Assembly: GCA_038380795.1 (NCBI GenBank)
Contig: CM076276.1
Span: forward strand, 14,894,001 to 14,958,000
Length of the DNA: 64,000 nt
Origin: Pyrocephalus nanus
Taxonomy: Eukaryota; Chordata; Aves; Passeriformes; Tyrannidae
Direction: 5' to 3'
Position numbers and translations under genes: made by a program. The notes under the pieces were generated by a model. It was not told where the DNA came from. It worked only from the letters and a program-made list of their open reading frames with translations, and did no database searches. Of the stretch, positions 36,195 through 49,200 are shown piece by piece (position 1 is the stretch's first letter; every line of letters starts with the position of its first letter).

Positions 36195-39100
36195 ATGGTG
36201 TGGGCAGCCCCAGCCCCGGCTGCCATCGCCCTCTGCCCCTGTGAGTGACACCTCGTGTCCCTAAAGCTGCTTTGGGACCCCCATCCACCCCCAGCACCGG
36301 GGATGCCCCAGCCTGTGCTGCTCCTCATGCCCATCCTGCTCAGCTTCGGCACTCCCAGCCCCCTCAGCATCCACAGGAGATTTTCCCAAGGACAGGTTTA
36401 TCCCTTTTTGCCTTCCAAACCCACCCAGAGGGACCCCGGGGTGCCTGGGCTGGGGGCTGCTCTCTGCAGAGAGGTTTTAGTAAACATCATTAAATTATCA
36501 GAGGAAAGGCTCTTCCCAGAGTTTAAACCTGGAGCAGCTGTGGAACAGCCCCTGACCACCTGTCCATCCATCCAGGGATGTTTCCTAACCTGCTCCTGCT
36601 TCCTTGCAGGTGTCTGCACAAAGCTGGTGAAAGCTGCAGTGGTGAGTCTGCCCCTGCTCCAGGCCTTTCCCAAACATCTCAGCTGGTGCTGGAGGTGCTG
36701 GAGCTGCCGTGGTTCCCCCAGGCCTCACTGCAGGGAGGCACAGCCATGGCCTGTCCCTGTCCCATCCATCCCATCCCATCCCATCCCATCCCATCCCATC
36801 CCATCCCATCCCATCCCATCCCATCCCTCACTCACCCACTGCCCAGCAGCTTCCCTGCCCTGCTCCCAACCAAGGGCTGGCACTCTGATGGGTTCCCAAC
36901 CCTCCTGGCTCTGGGGAAGCAGCGACAGACCCACCGAAGGGTCCCCACTCCTGACAGCGGCTGGGGTGGCTTTTGTCCCCACACATCACCAGGGCAGCCT
37001 TCAGCCAGGGCAGATCCCCTTCCCTGCACCCCAAATCCCTTCTTCCCACTGCTTGCCCGGGCTGAGCACCCCCCGTCCTGTCCCCAGGCTGCCCTGCTCA
37101 TTGGAGCTGTCCTGTGCACCGCTGAGCAGCACCCTGAGTAAGTACAGCCCCAGCCGGGCTTGGGGGGGTTTTGGGAGGGGTTCTGGGGGGGTTTTTGGGG
37201 TGCTCTTGGGCAGTGGGGTCGGTTGTGGGTGAATGTTCCATTTCTCCCCACATCCACGCCCCGGCTGCCGTGACGGGTCCCTCGGCTGGGGAGGATTTAC
37301 AGCCTCGAGCAGCCGGTTCCGTGCCTGTGCCCGGGCAGGGATCCCGATTGCTTTGGCTCCTGCTGGAGCACAAACACACCAAGAATTCCCTTTCCTTTAT
37401 GGGGCTGAGGCAGATGCAGAGGGAGCCTCCCCCGAGCTGGAATCCAGGCTCTGCTGTTTGTCCCTCACCCAAATCCCAGGACATGAGGGGGCACCTCTGC
37501 CACCCTCCAGCTGTGGGGATGGGCATTAAGGGACATTCTCATCATACCCCGTGTTATTCCCACTTACCCCACACAGCCATGCTCAGGGCAGCCAGGGGCA
37601 TTCCCAGCAGGAGAAATCCCTGATCCTCCTCAGGGCCTTTGCAGCAGCAGCAGCTTCATCTCATCCCAGGCCGAAGCGGAGCACGGACTGTGAGTGTTGG
37701 CCAGTCCAGAGCAGTTCAGAGCTCTTGGGGAGGGAAAAAAAAAACCCTGTGCTGGTGGGCATCTGGGTGCTCCCAGGAGAGGGGAGGCACAGGACCAGGC
37801 ACAAAGCTGTGGGATTCCCATAAATTGACTGGGGAGGTGGGGAAAGGACCCTACAGCACACTGGGGGGGTTGCTCTTACCTGGGAGCAGGGATATGGCAG
37901 CAGCAGCTGGGAAGGAGTGGGACAGGGTGGGATATTCCCCAGGCGGGGTCAGCACCAAGTGGAGGGCGCTGCAAGATCAGAGGATGCTCTTGTAGATGAC
38001 CTGGAGAGTTTTTACTTGCCTGTGACAGGACAAAGTACAAGTGGGCTGCAAAAACATCCCCAGTTACTCTTCAGGAATAACTTTAAGGAACGAAAGCAAA
38101 TAAGGCTTCGTGGGCTGGGGACCCAGGGGATGGGAGGAGGATCCACAGTGGCTCGAGCCACGTTATTGAGATTCCCTGCTCGTTCACCAGGGCTATTCCA
38201 AGAGCTGGGCCCCGTGGCAGGACCTGGGCCAGGTGGGAAGGGGACACACACACCATCTGCCTGACACAGCTCCTCACCCACAGCCTGCTCGTCCAAGCTC
38301 ATCACCACCACCACCATTGCCATGGACCCCTACTCACCCCTGGCTTACAGCCCTGAGGAGTTCAACCTCTGCCTGAGCAGCGATGTCCTGATGGAAAACC
38401 TGGAGGCTCTGCTGGTCCTGCCGTTCCCCCTGGAGTTCTACAACATCATGAAAAAGAAGGTGGACCAGGTAAGGGGTGACACAGGGCAGGAGGTCCTGGC
38501 AGCCCCTCAGGAGGATGGGCACGGGCTGGGATGGGCAGGACCCGCTGCAGGAACGGGCAGCAATGGATGTGGGGGTGAAGATACCTGAGCAAGTCCTCTG
38601 CACCCATTCCTGCCCTCTTTTCCCTTCCCTCACCCTGGTTTCTGCCCCCTCAGGCTTACCCGTCGGGGATCCCGGAGGAGCAGCTGAGGCGCCTGGGAGA
38701 GCTGGCCCGGCTGTACTCGGAGGAGGAGATCAGCCGGTGGGCAGTGACCTCCAGTGACACACTGGCAGCCCTGCTCAGCCCCTCGGGAGAGAACTGGAGT
38801 GATTCCCAGGTAAATCCATGGCAGCAGCGGGTGATGGGTGCTGGGGAACCCAAACTTGGCCTGCCCGTGCCCCAGCCCGGCTTGGGGCGAAGGTGTTTGG
38901 CATCACCCCTTTAGCAGGAGCTTCTTCCTGCCCTCCGTGTCCCACCACGTGCCCTGTGCCCTGCAGGTGCAGCAGCTGATCACCAGGTACCTGAGCCTGG
39001 GGGGCACCTTGACGGGGCCCTTGCTCCAGGACATCGGGGGCAGATGCCTGTGCCACCTGCGGGAGGAGCAGATGGAGCAAATACCCCCTGGAGCAATCGG

Positions 39101-41889
39101 GTGAGGCGCTCCTGAGGGGCTCTGCCCAGTCCTGAGAGACCCCTGGCACTGTGGGGAAGTGGGTGGTGGGATGGAAGCCCCCCAGCTCTGTTTTGGGTCC
39201 CGGTAGGATCCCTGTTCCCCCTCCCAGCTCCTGCCGGAGCCCCTGGTGAGCGGGGACACCCCACACGTCTCCCCCACCCAACAGAACACTTCAGCTGTGG
39301 GTCGGGGTGCTGTCCCTCTCTGAGCTGTGACCCTCCCCTTGCAGGGCTGCTGGACAGTTAGACATTTCTGCATGCTCCCAAAGCAAGAAGGAGCTTCTCT
39401 ACAGGAAGGCTCGGGAGGCCTTTGCCAGCCTGGCTGGCACCCCCAGCGTGTATTACTGCCAGCTCCAGCCCTACCTGGGTAGGTGCTTCCACCCTCCCCT
39501 CGCCTCCCACCACGAGGTTCACCATCTCCAGGGAGGTTTGGCCACGCCAGGACAGCTCTGGCAGCCTCCAAAACCTCCCCAGAGGTGCTGGGATGGTTTG
39601 TACATGTCCAGGTGCCCCATGTGCTTTCTTTAAGGTGGAGCTCCAGCAGAGGACCTGAAATACTTGGCCAATGCTGGCGAGGCCATAAACATGGATATAA
39701 ACACCTTCCTGTCCTTAAATCCCAAGGAACTGCAGGTACAGCCCCTGCCTCTCTCCCCTCTGCAGGGCAGGGCTGGCTCAGGGCTGAGCAGGAGGTCTGA
39801 GTCCCATCAAATCACCAATTCTCTGCTTTTTGACCTTTGTCAATTTTCCTTTGGAAGTTTTTCCCTGCTCTGCAGCCCCACTGGAAAAGCATTCTGGGGT
39901 GATGCTGGGGGTGATGGTGAGCAAAGGGCGTGCTGTGTGTGTGTGTGTTGCAGAAACTCAGTGTCACAGACGTGAAAAATTTGCTTGGGGAAAACCTCTT
40001 GGAGCTGAAGGAAGCCGAGAACGAGCCCTTGGTGATGGGCTGGGTGCAGAGACAGTTCCAGAGGGAACTGGACCGTGTCCTGGGAATCGGCCTGCAGGGG
40101 GGGATGGAGGAACCCACGGGGACAACCACCCCTGCTCCCCCCACCACCACAGCCACTGCCACCTCCACGGCCACCAGTCCCATGCCCACCACCCTTCCCA
40201 TGGTCCCCAGCCGGCCTTGCCCCACCACCCCAGATATTGTCACCCCCACAGCTACTGTCCCCACCCCTGCTCCCCCCACCACCACAGCCACTGCCACCTC
40301 CACTGCCCCTGTCCCTGTGCCCACCACCCTCCCCACTGTCCCCACCCCTGCTGCCACTACCACCCCCCCGGCCACCCCACCAAGCACAGTCTCCCACCAG
40401 ACCCCCACCCTGAGTGCTCTCAGCCCAACCCCCCCAAACAACACTGCCCCCCACACTGGGAGTCCCCCTGCCACCTCCACTGCCACCTCCACTGCCACCT
40501 CCACTGCCACCTCCACTGCCACCTCCACTGCCCCTCCTGCTCTGACCACCACCCCCATCGCCCCGTGCTCCACCCACCAGTCTCCCACCACAAATGCAGC
40601 CACCCCATCCCCTGTCCCCCTCCTCCCCACCACCCTGGCCCCTGCCAACCCCAACACCACCTCTCCCAGCTCTGTCCCAGTCCCTGCTGTCACCTCCAGG
40701 GCCACCACCAGCACCAGTGTTGGTCCTGACCCTGCTGGTACCTCCCACAGCACCAGCTCCCCACTGGTGCCTGTGAGCACCCCAGTACCTGGGGGGAGCA
40801 CCCACCCTGCTCCTGCCACCCACAGCACTGTCATCCCCAGCACCCACAGTGCTGCCAGCACCCCTGTCCCCCACCCCACCTCTGCTGCCACTGCCACCCC
40901 TGTACCCAATCCCACCTCTGCTCCCCCTGCCCCAGCCACAAACCCCCCTCCCCACAAGCCCACCCCACCTCCCAACTCTACCATCTCCACCCAAAAGAGC
41001 ATCACCTCCTCCACCCCCGAGGCCACCACAGTGCCCTGCCAGAGCAGTGCCCCTCCGGAGTTCCCCAACCCTTCCTCCACCACCACCACCAGCGGTGAGG
41101 CCACCAAACCAACCCCTGGGGCTGTGCCGGAGTCACCACAACCAACATCCAACGGATACATCAACCTGCAGCCTGAGCCTGAGCCTGGTGAGGTGGGAAT
41201 GTTCCGAGTCGGGAAAGGCTTAGGAATGATGGCAAGGCCAAGCAGATGATCCTCCTCATTCCTGCTGGATTCAGCACTGGCTTCACAGGCACTGAGGTGT
41301 CTGTGCAGCCCCTGGAGCTGCCCTCAGGTCCTGTGAAGCTCTCAGGTCTGCCCAGAAGCACCCAGAGGTGTCTCCTCAACCCCCAGCACTGCAGAGAGCT
41401 GGAGCAATTCTGGAGTAATCCTGGAGCAATCCTGGAGTAATCCTGGAGTAATCCTGGAGTAATCCTGGAGTAATCCCACTCCTGCCAATGACTGGGCTGT
41501 TCTCCACGTGGGTTTGGCCTTCCCTCTTTTAGCTGCCCGTGGTGTTCCTGAGTGCAAGCACTAAAATCTGCTCTGGCAGAGCTGCACCTGCAGCTTTAGT
41601 GGCACTGGGGACTCACTCCTGCCTGGGGACAGTGCCAGCTGGTGCAGAGCAGTGCCTGAGGAGCAGGTACAGGCAGTGGCACAGACTGTGGCTGAGAAGT
41701 GCTGTCCTGACTGCTGGGATCCCCTGGGATCCCTGAATTCCACCCCCCTCTCAGCTCACACGTGCCCTGCCCCTGGATCATCCCATTGTTTGTGTTCTCC
41801 CCCCAGATTCAGGACCCAGCCTGTGCTCCTGCCTCAGCCACGTGCTGGCTGTCACCGTGGGGACCTTGCTGCTGCAGGGGCTGCTCTGA
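36195..41889 (+). CDS. MSLNL: Mesothelin-like protein with mucin-like stalk
   Basis: Eleven exons: 36195-36240, 36610-36641, 37088-37137, 37577-37689, 38284-38468, 38654-38809, 38967-39100, 39345-39478, 39635-39735, 39954-41187, 41807-41889; 755 residues, phase kept. An uncharged hydrophobic stretch at about 22-36 should be the signal peptide. A furin-type site RPKR ends at Arg77. Residues 78-371 match the mature mesothelin core: a YPSGIPEE box, a GGAPAEDLK box and a GIGLQGG end. About 340 Thr/Pro/Ala-rich residues then form a mucin-like stalk inside one 1.2-kb exon, followed by NGYINL and a hydrophobic tail ending GTLLLQGLL, which looks like a GPI signal. The large N-terminal part of mesothelin is missing. 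The symbol rests on position next to RPUSD1; the first small exons are the least certain. Confidence 0.75.
36767..36827. repeat. (CCATC)n pentamer microsatellite
   Basis: About twelve uninterrupted CCATC units in an intron of the mesothelin-like gene. Confidence 0.97.
40471..40530 (+). repeat. 12-bp coding tandem repeat in the stalk
   Basis: Five perfect copies of CCACCTCCACTG, encoding the repeated Thr-Ala-Thr-Ser part of the stalk. A separate 40-bp block near 40129 recurs at 40265. Confidence 0.95.
41399..41476. repeat. 12-bp minisatellite in final intron of the mesothelin-like gene
   Basis: Six to seven copies of CTGGAGTAATCC with occasional CAAT variants. Confidence 0.9.
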
Positions 41890-42408
41890 GCCCCCCACCC
41901 CAGCACCACCCCCACCCCACCCCTCCTTCATCCTGCAACACAACGCTGCTGGGAAACTCCCTGCTGGAAAAGGAAGAGAACTCCTCCATTGGGTCCCAGC
42001 CCAGAGCGGGATTATTATTTCTGAGGCTGGGCAGCGAAAGGAGAACTGATATTTTTCAGCCCAAAGAAGCCCCACGGGTTCTCACTGGCAGTTTACTCCA
42101 TGTAGTGCGACCACCAGCAGTGCTGAGTGTCTGATAGGGCAACAACACTGGGCCCACTTCTACCAGGGACTTTCCTTCTAAGGAATCCCACTGGGATCTG
42201 TGAACCAGTGGGACAGCTCAGGGATTTGAGCCACTGGCCACTGCAAAAGCAGCAGAACATGGCCCAGCAACGCAGCTGAGATCCCCAAAACTGCATTCAC
42301 TTGCTGCATGAACTGCTTTTTGATCCAGATCTGCTCACACTCCACGGAGACTCTGATGGGATGATTCACTGAAGATCATTTACCTTGATTACTGGTGCAA
42401 TGCTACAC

Positions 42409-42414
42409 AATAAA
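42409..42414 (+). terminator. Poly(A) signal of the mesothelin-like gene
   Basis: AATAAA on the + strand about 520 bp after the stop at 41889. Confidence 0.65.
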
Positions 42415-42891
42415 ACATCAATCAGCGGGTTTTTTCCTAACCTTTGAGGTGTTTTGTACTTTTTCTAGCTTAGATCCAAAGTCTGCACTGGAGGACAGAC
42501 CAGGCTCTCCTGCTCTGATTCTGTAAAGCAATGACAGCAAAGATTTATAAGATTATATATATCTATATATATATATCCCTCTTTCTCCTCCAGGCTCTCC
42601 TCCCTGGGAGAAAGGGCGATGTCAGAGGCTGGATACAAGTTATACTGAGGCATTTTTTGGACAGGAATTCCCAATGAGTGGGGAAAAAAATTGTTTAAAA
42701 CCTTCTCTAAAGTTCTTTCCCCTCCCCTTGAGGAAGGTGAGAACACCACACCCTCAGCTCTTAAAAGTTGAATTATCAACATCAAGGAAAAGTAACAGGC
42801 AGGTCTGGGGGCTCTGCCCACTCAATCTGGGCAGCCTGAAGGAAGAGCAGACAACAACTTTGCTTTAGCATTTTTTTACTGAATTCCATGA

Positions 42892-42897
42892 TTTATT
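42892..42897 (-). terminator. MSLN poly(A) signal
   Basis: AATAAA on the - strand about 400 bp after the MSLN stop at 43296. The two convergent mesothelin genes are thus separated by some 450 bp. Confidence 0.65.
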
Positions 42898-43295
42898 TAC
42901 AATTAGCCAGAAAACTTCCCTTCCACTCTGAGGTCTTGGCAGTGGCACGAGATCAGGCCCTGGGAAATGTCATTTTGAACCTGCAGAACACCACAAACCC
43001 CCCAGCAAAACAAGCACGTGGTTTGGGTTGCAGTGATATGGTTGGGGCTGGCCTGGATTTGGGCTCTACCAAAGGCAAAGATGCTGCTCTGAAGAGTCTG
43101 GAATCTTCCCTTCAGACAGAACTGGGTTTTTTTGGAGTGATTTGAGTGACAAAAGTACCTAAAAGTGACTGCTGGGCTGATCCCATTTGCCTGGTGCTCT
43201 GGACAACCCTCAGCCCCAGGCTGGCTGTGCCCACAGGCCTCAGAGCAGGTCACAGGACGGGACCCCTGGTCTTGTTCCCTCTGGAGAGAAGATGG

Positions 43296-46200
43296 TCAGG
43301 ACAAGATGGACACCATGAGGAAAGTGAGGAGCAGGGCAGGCAGGAGGTGCAGGGCCGTGGCCATGGCACCCAGAGGTGCTGAGGACAATTCTGGAGGACA
43401 AAGAGGGACATTAGTGCAAAGGAATCAGCGACTGAACTGCTCCTCCACGGGGAAAACATCTCCTCGTGCCCCACCCAGGGATTTCCTTGGCCTTTCTCAT
43501 GGCCCCACCAGGCCAAAGTTTGGGGTTTGGAACTAGAAAGTCTCTTCCTACCCAAACCATTCTGGGATTCTGGGATTCTGAGCCCAAAATCCAACACACC
43601 ACAGAGGAGGAGGAAGCCCTGGAGGTGTTGGCTCAGCTGGGATGTTCAGCCAGTGAGGATGTTCCCTGTGGGATTACAGGACTGCTCCTCACATTGGCCC
43701 CAGGATCTGCCCTGCAGGCCTTCAGGCTCCTCTGCAGAGCTGAACTTTCTGCCCCAGTTTTTCTCCTCCTTGTAACCCCAAAACAAGTATTTCAAACCCA
43801 ACCCAGCCTTCAGAGGTCCTAAAAACGCCCACCTGGGAAATCGGGAGTGACGAGGTTGATGTAGCCTTCCTGTGTTCCCCCGGTGAGCCCGATGTGCAGC
43901 TGGTCCAGCTGGGATTGTTTCTGGACCTGGATCCACTCCCGGACAGGAGAGCTGTACTGCCACCTGGCCAGGTCCTCCAGGTTCATCCCCAGCAAGCCCT
44001 GAACCTCCGAGGGCGTCAGGCTCTGGGAGGGATCGCAGAGCAGGAGTTAGGGGTGGAAATGCGGGAATGGAAATTACACACCTGGACAAGAAATGACCCC
44101 TCTGGCCAAGGAAATGGTGAGGTTCCTGTTGGCAGGAGTGGGAAGAGCAAGGAAGACAAATCCCTGCCATGGTTCCCCCTGGGACAGTCTTCTCTCAGGG
44201 TCAGGGAATGAGCACAATGGTTCCTCAAAGACTATTTCTGTTGTCCTCTGGTGACAAGTCTCCTAAACTCAGCTGGGGGCCCCAGGCCCTGCCCAAATCA
44301 CTGGGATTTCCCCCAGAATTGATGGCATCACTGCCAAGAGTCTTGTTAGAAGATTTGTCACACAGTTGTGACCACAGTCCAGTGGACACCTGTCCCCTGC
44401 TGCTGCCACCAGTGCTATGAGCCTGCTCTGGAGAAACTCCACTGCCTCAGCTTCCATCTAGGACTCCAAATGAGACTTTTTAAGAAGTTTCAGGCCAGTT
44501 CTCCACTTTCTACCAGTCCAGCATCATTCTGAATTTGATGGAGTGACTCCTGATTTCCATCAATGGACAACCATCCAACTACTGAGCATAACACCAGGAA
44601 TCCAACAATTCCAAGATCCAACTCACCATCAAAGCATCTCTTCTCAAACTCACAAAAGTGCTTATGTTCATGTTCACGTTGGCCTGGCTTAGAGCCTTGA
44701 GATCTTTACCAGGAGCCCCCTCTGGAACCAAAAAGAAGAAGAATATCAGAGCATGGAAGCCCCCAAATGAGCTGTGCTTGTACCTGCACAAGCTGGAGCC
44801 ACACTGATGGCTCCAAAATTTATTAGGAATGGGGCTCCTACCAGAGTCCCAGCTGCAAAATGTTTGGCTGCTACTCCTTTTTTTGGTTGGGACTTTTTGA
44901 TGTGTTGGGAATTAAACCAACCTGTGGCAATGCCAGAGCAGGGGGGAGAGTTTGCTCAGGCTGGGAATAAATTCTTGTCTTAAGAGGGGAAAAAAAACCA
45001 ATCTGGTTTGTACCGTGGAGAAGGGCTGGGAGAGAAATCAAGAGTTTGATTTTCCCTCTGACAGTCTGACAATTGATTTGGGCAGGCACAGAATCTCTCC
45101 ACACTATTTTATGCCATCTACAAGCTGGAAAGACAAACTTTGAACGACTTGGCTTTGAAACTTCCCCAATCTCCGGTGGATTTTGATAGCCATTCAGCTC
45201 GTGGCTGAGAGCCCTCCTCCCCCCATAAAACACTGGTTTTTACATACCCAGGTAAGGTAAAATCAGCTCATAGTAAGCAGGAAAGACGTGCTGGGCAGAG
45301 AAAGCTTCCTTGGCTTTCTCATACAGGAGGTCTTTGGTCTGTTGTGAACAGGCTGAAGGATTCAGAGACACCAGTCTGCAGAAAAACAAAGATTTAGGGT
45401 GAGAAAAGCTTTTGTTACCCTCAATCTGTACAAATTTTCCCCTGTTCTGAGTATCTCTCTGGGATTCTCTACACAGCACAGGTGACCCCCCATTCCCAGC
45501 AGGCAGGAGATGTGTGGAGAGAAGCTGAGAGGGGAAATAACGGCTCAGTTTCCTGCTCAGAAGGATTGGTCTTTAAGTTTATGAAGGTTTTTATGGTGAA
45601 CAACAAATTTATGTGTTTGCAAAGCTGTAATTAACTAATTAATTTCATTTACCAGCCTTTCAAAGGAATTTAAACTGGAGATGTCCAAGAAATGGCACTT
45701 GAGGACATGGTTTAGTGGTGCTGGCTGATGGTTGGACTTGATGATCTTAAAGATCTTTCCCAAACCTAATAACGATTCAGTGATTCCATGAAATTAAACT
45801 TAATTAATTTATCTTTTGCTCCCCCAGATAAAAGCAGAGCAATCTGCTGCCAGCTGAGCTGCCATAAAGAGAGCTTGACTGCAAATCTGAGCCCTTTCAC
45901 TGAGTAGAGAGAAGAGGAAAAAAAAAAAAAAAAAAAACAAAAAGAAAGGAATTTGCACTTGCTGATGGGAAAGTGCTTTCCCAAGAAGCCAAGAAGATCC
46001 CAGTTTGTGGCTCACCTGAGGCTGCTGGGCTCTATGGCCTTCAGCTCCGTGGCGTTCAGCAGGCACACGTATCTCGTCCCGATGGCATCCAGGGCCGTGG
46101 CATTCAAGGCATTGCCCAGCTCTACATAGCATTTAATTGCTGCTGAGGCCTGGAGACACGATTAATTTGGTTACTGTGACTGAATCAGGAGTTGTGTTTT

Positions 46201-49200
46201 CACCACCATCCCCCCAAAAAAAAAAAAACGTGCAATGATTACAAAAATAACCCGGGATCGTTTCACATCTGCTCGTCTGGAGCTCAGGGATGGTTCAACC
46301 ATCTTGGAGCCCACTGGGTTAATCCCAAACCAGCAGGGAACATGAGCAGGAAAGCAAAGCCAAGGCCCTACCAGGCGGTCTGGGGGCTGATTTTTCAGAA
46401 AGGCAGCCAGGACATCAGATGAGTTCATCTTCCACATGGAAATCTCCTCAGGGGTGATGAGACGGGTGAGGGGGCCCAGCTTGGAGAGGAGGCTTTCAGG
46501 ATAACCATCAGGATACGTCTGTGGAAACAGCACTGCTATTGCTACAAAGTAGGGCTGAGGGAGCTGGTTTTTCAGTCTGAAGAAGAGAGGATTAGGTGAG
46601 GATTTTATTGCTGTCTTCAACTGCTTAATAGGAGATGGGAGGGAGGGTGGAGCCACGTTCCTCTCAGAGGAAGTGCACAGTAAAGGCCAAGGCCCAACAG
46701 GCAAAGAAAATTCTGGTTAGATATTAATAAAATAGGTATTTTGACAGTGAAGTGGTCAAACACTGGGAGAGGAGCCCCAGTCCTTGGAAGTGCTAAGTTT
46801 AACTGGACAAGTCCCTGAGCGATCTCATCTCTAAATGATTTAACATCCTTTGGGCTGGTATTACCTTATTCAGGTAGTCCTTGAACACCAGCAGCTGCTC
46901 CACACTGAAGGGGTAGCTGAGGACCTGGGAGAGGTGGCTCTCCAGGAAGAGGTGGCTCTCCAGGGAGATGTTCCCCAGGCAGGCCCGTAACTGCTGGGGG
47001 GTGTAGTAGGTGGGCATCAGCTCAGTGCTCAGGACCTCCTCTGTTATCTCCTTGTTACAACCTGCTGGGGCAAATCAGCTCTGGGTTAAAGCCTTTTGCT
47101 TCAAGCTTTGAATCCCAGAATCACCGAGGCTGGAAAAACCCTCCCAGCCCATGGATCCCCCCTGTGCCCCATCCCCACTTTGTCCCCCAGCCCAGAGTGT
47201 CACAGCCAGGCCTTCCTTGGACACCTCCAGGGGTGGGGACTCCAAACCACCCTGGGCAGGCCCTGCCAAGGCCTGACAGCCCTTTCCATGGAGAAATTCT
47301 TCATGGAGATGCCCCCTTGCTGGAGATGGATGGGTGTGTCACCGAGGTCCCAAAGGGGTGACCTTTCCCCACGTGCTCCACAGCTGAACTGGGACACTTT
47401 TAGGGACACCTACAAGCACTGGGACAACCCTGATCCCGGTGGGAATGCTCCAATCCAGGAAGCTCCCATACCATCAGCACGCCTGTGCCTGGTGGGCAGC
47501 AGCTCTCCCACCACGGTGGCCAACTCTTCCCTGGACAGGGGGGAATCCCGGGCAAAGTCCTTCAGCCAAAGGCTCAGGGAATTCTGCAAGGCAAATGTTC
47601 CATCAGGGGGATGGTGCAGCCCTGGGGGCACCTCCAGCACAACACCCTGCCCCTCACACACGCTGAGCTGACAGGTCACTGGTGAGGTGCTCTGGGCAGC
47701 ACAGCTGCAGATCCCTCCTTGGCGAGCAAAAAGCACATTTTTAAAGCTTGAACTCCACGTATCCCACCCCCCCCATAAATGATTTTACCTCCTCACAAGG
47801 CACTGTGTGTATTTTACTGCTGTTTTCCCCCCCTGGTGCTCTCCCAGCAGTGCCAGGAAGGGGCTGACAGAGATCTGGATCTGCAGTTCCAGGCTGTCAA
47901 CTCCATCAGCCCTCACTTCTCCCAGACCATCATCCCCTTTGACACCAGACCTCTTTTAAAAGAGGAAACCACTGAAAAAACACAGGGCTGAACAACCCCC
48001 AGCATATTTCCCCAACACTCCAAGAGCCAGGAGTGCTTCCCAGGCTCCCCACCCCTGTATGAAAACCCACCTTGGGGATCTCCTGCAAGATGTTGTGATC
48101 AAAAACAGGGATCAGCCCCGAGAGCTCCCTCAGGGTGAAGGCTGACCAGGCTGCAGGAGGCCTGAAGACAAAAACCAGCTGGGATCAGCTTTCAAGGAAG
48201 AGCAGAACAAACAAAAACACCTTAAAAGCTGCCAGGATTGTGTGTCCCTGTAACACCTGACGTCAAGGAAGCACAAGATTTTAAATCCTGAAACACCTTG
48301 ATCCCTTCCTGTTACACCAAACTTCCTCCCAGCAAAGCAGGACAGGTGGCAGTGCCATGAATCAGGGCAAATGGCATTTAACTGATGCCTTCTTTTCACA
48401 GGCATGACACCCAAAGAATTTCTATTGCTCATTTCACCCAGCTCAGTGCCAAGATCTCGGGGCACCTGGGAAGAGGGAGGGAAATGTTTGACTCCTCCTG
48501 TTGGAATCAGCCAGGGATTTATCAAGCAGGTAGAAGCAGAATGTTTCCTGAAAATCTGGGGCTGACAAACACCTTGAACTCACCTGTGGTCACCAAAACA
48601 GTCAGAGAAGTTTGGTTAATAAAAAATAAATCGGAGGAAAAGCTTTTACAACCAGAGCAAGGGAGAAGCAGAAGTGGCAACTTATTTTTCAGCAGAATTT
48701 CACCCAAGCCTTTCAGCTGAAAGAAGTTCAAATGAATTAAAGTAAAAGGCTCAAAAGCAATCAGTTATTCAGGTTTTGGCTCAGGCTGGTTGGCTGGAGC
48801 TCACTCAGGTCTTGACAGAACAATGGGTTTGATGAAGGGAACTGTTCTGTTGATGTCCAGGAGAACATTTCATACCCAAATGTGGTGTTCCCGCTGCTGA
48901 TGACATCCCTAATGGCCTCTTCTTGGTCAGGCAGGAAAGATTCACAGTGGCTTAGATCCTTCAGCAGGATCCCCCCCGAGCTCCTGATGTATTCCCCCCC
49001 CAGGTCACAGAGCAGGCAGCCCAGGAGCTCGGCATTTCCCTCGGTTATTTGTGTGCCAGGGACTTTCTGAAATAAAACAAGACAGAGAAATGTCCAGGAC
49101 TGGCTGCCACAGGGGAAGGGCACCCCTGCACCCCAACCCTCCTGCTGATCTGTCCCTTCCCCACGTACCAGACATGCCAGAGCCTCCAGCAGAAGCTGTT

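Noticed and set aside
39812..41164. 450-codon open frame on the - strand
   Set aside because: It is the antisense shadow of the Thr/Pro-rich stalk exon; its Gly/Val-rich product follows from the repeat composition.
47779..47991. Short + frame with a hydrophobic start inside MSLN
   Set aside because: It lies in an intron on the opposite strand and shows no other sign of a gene.
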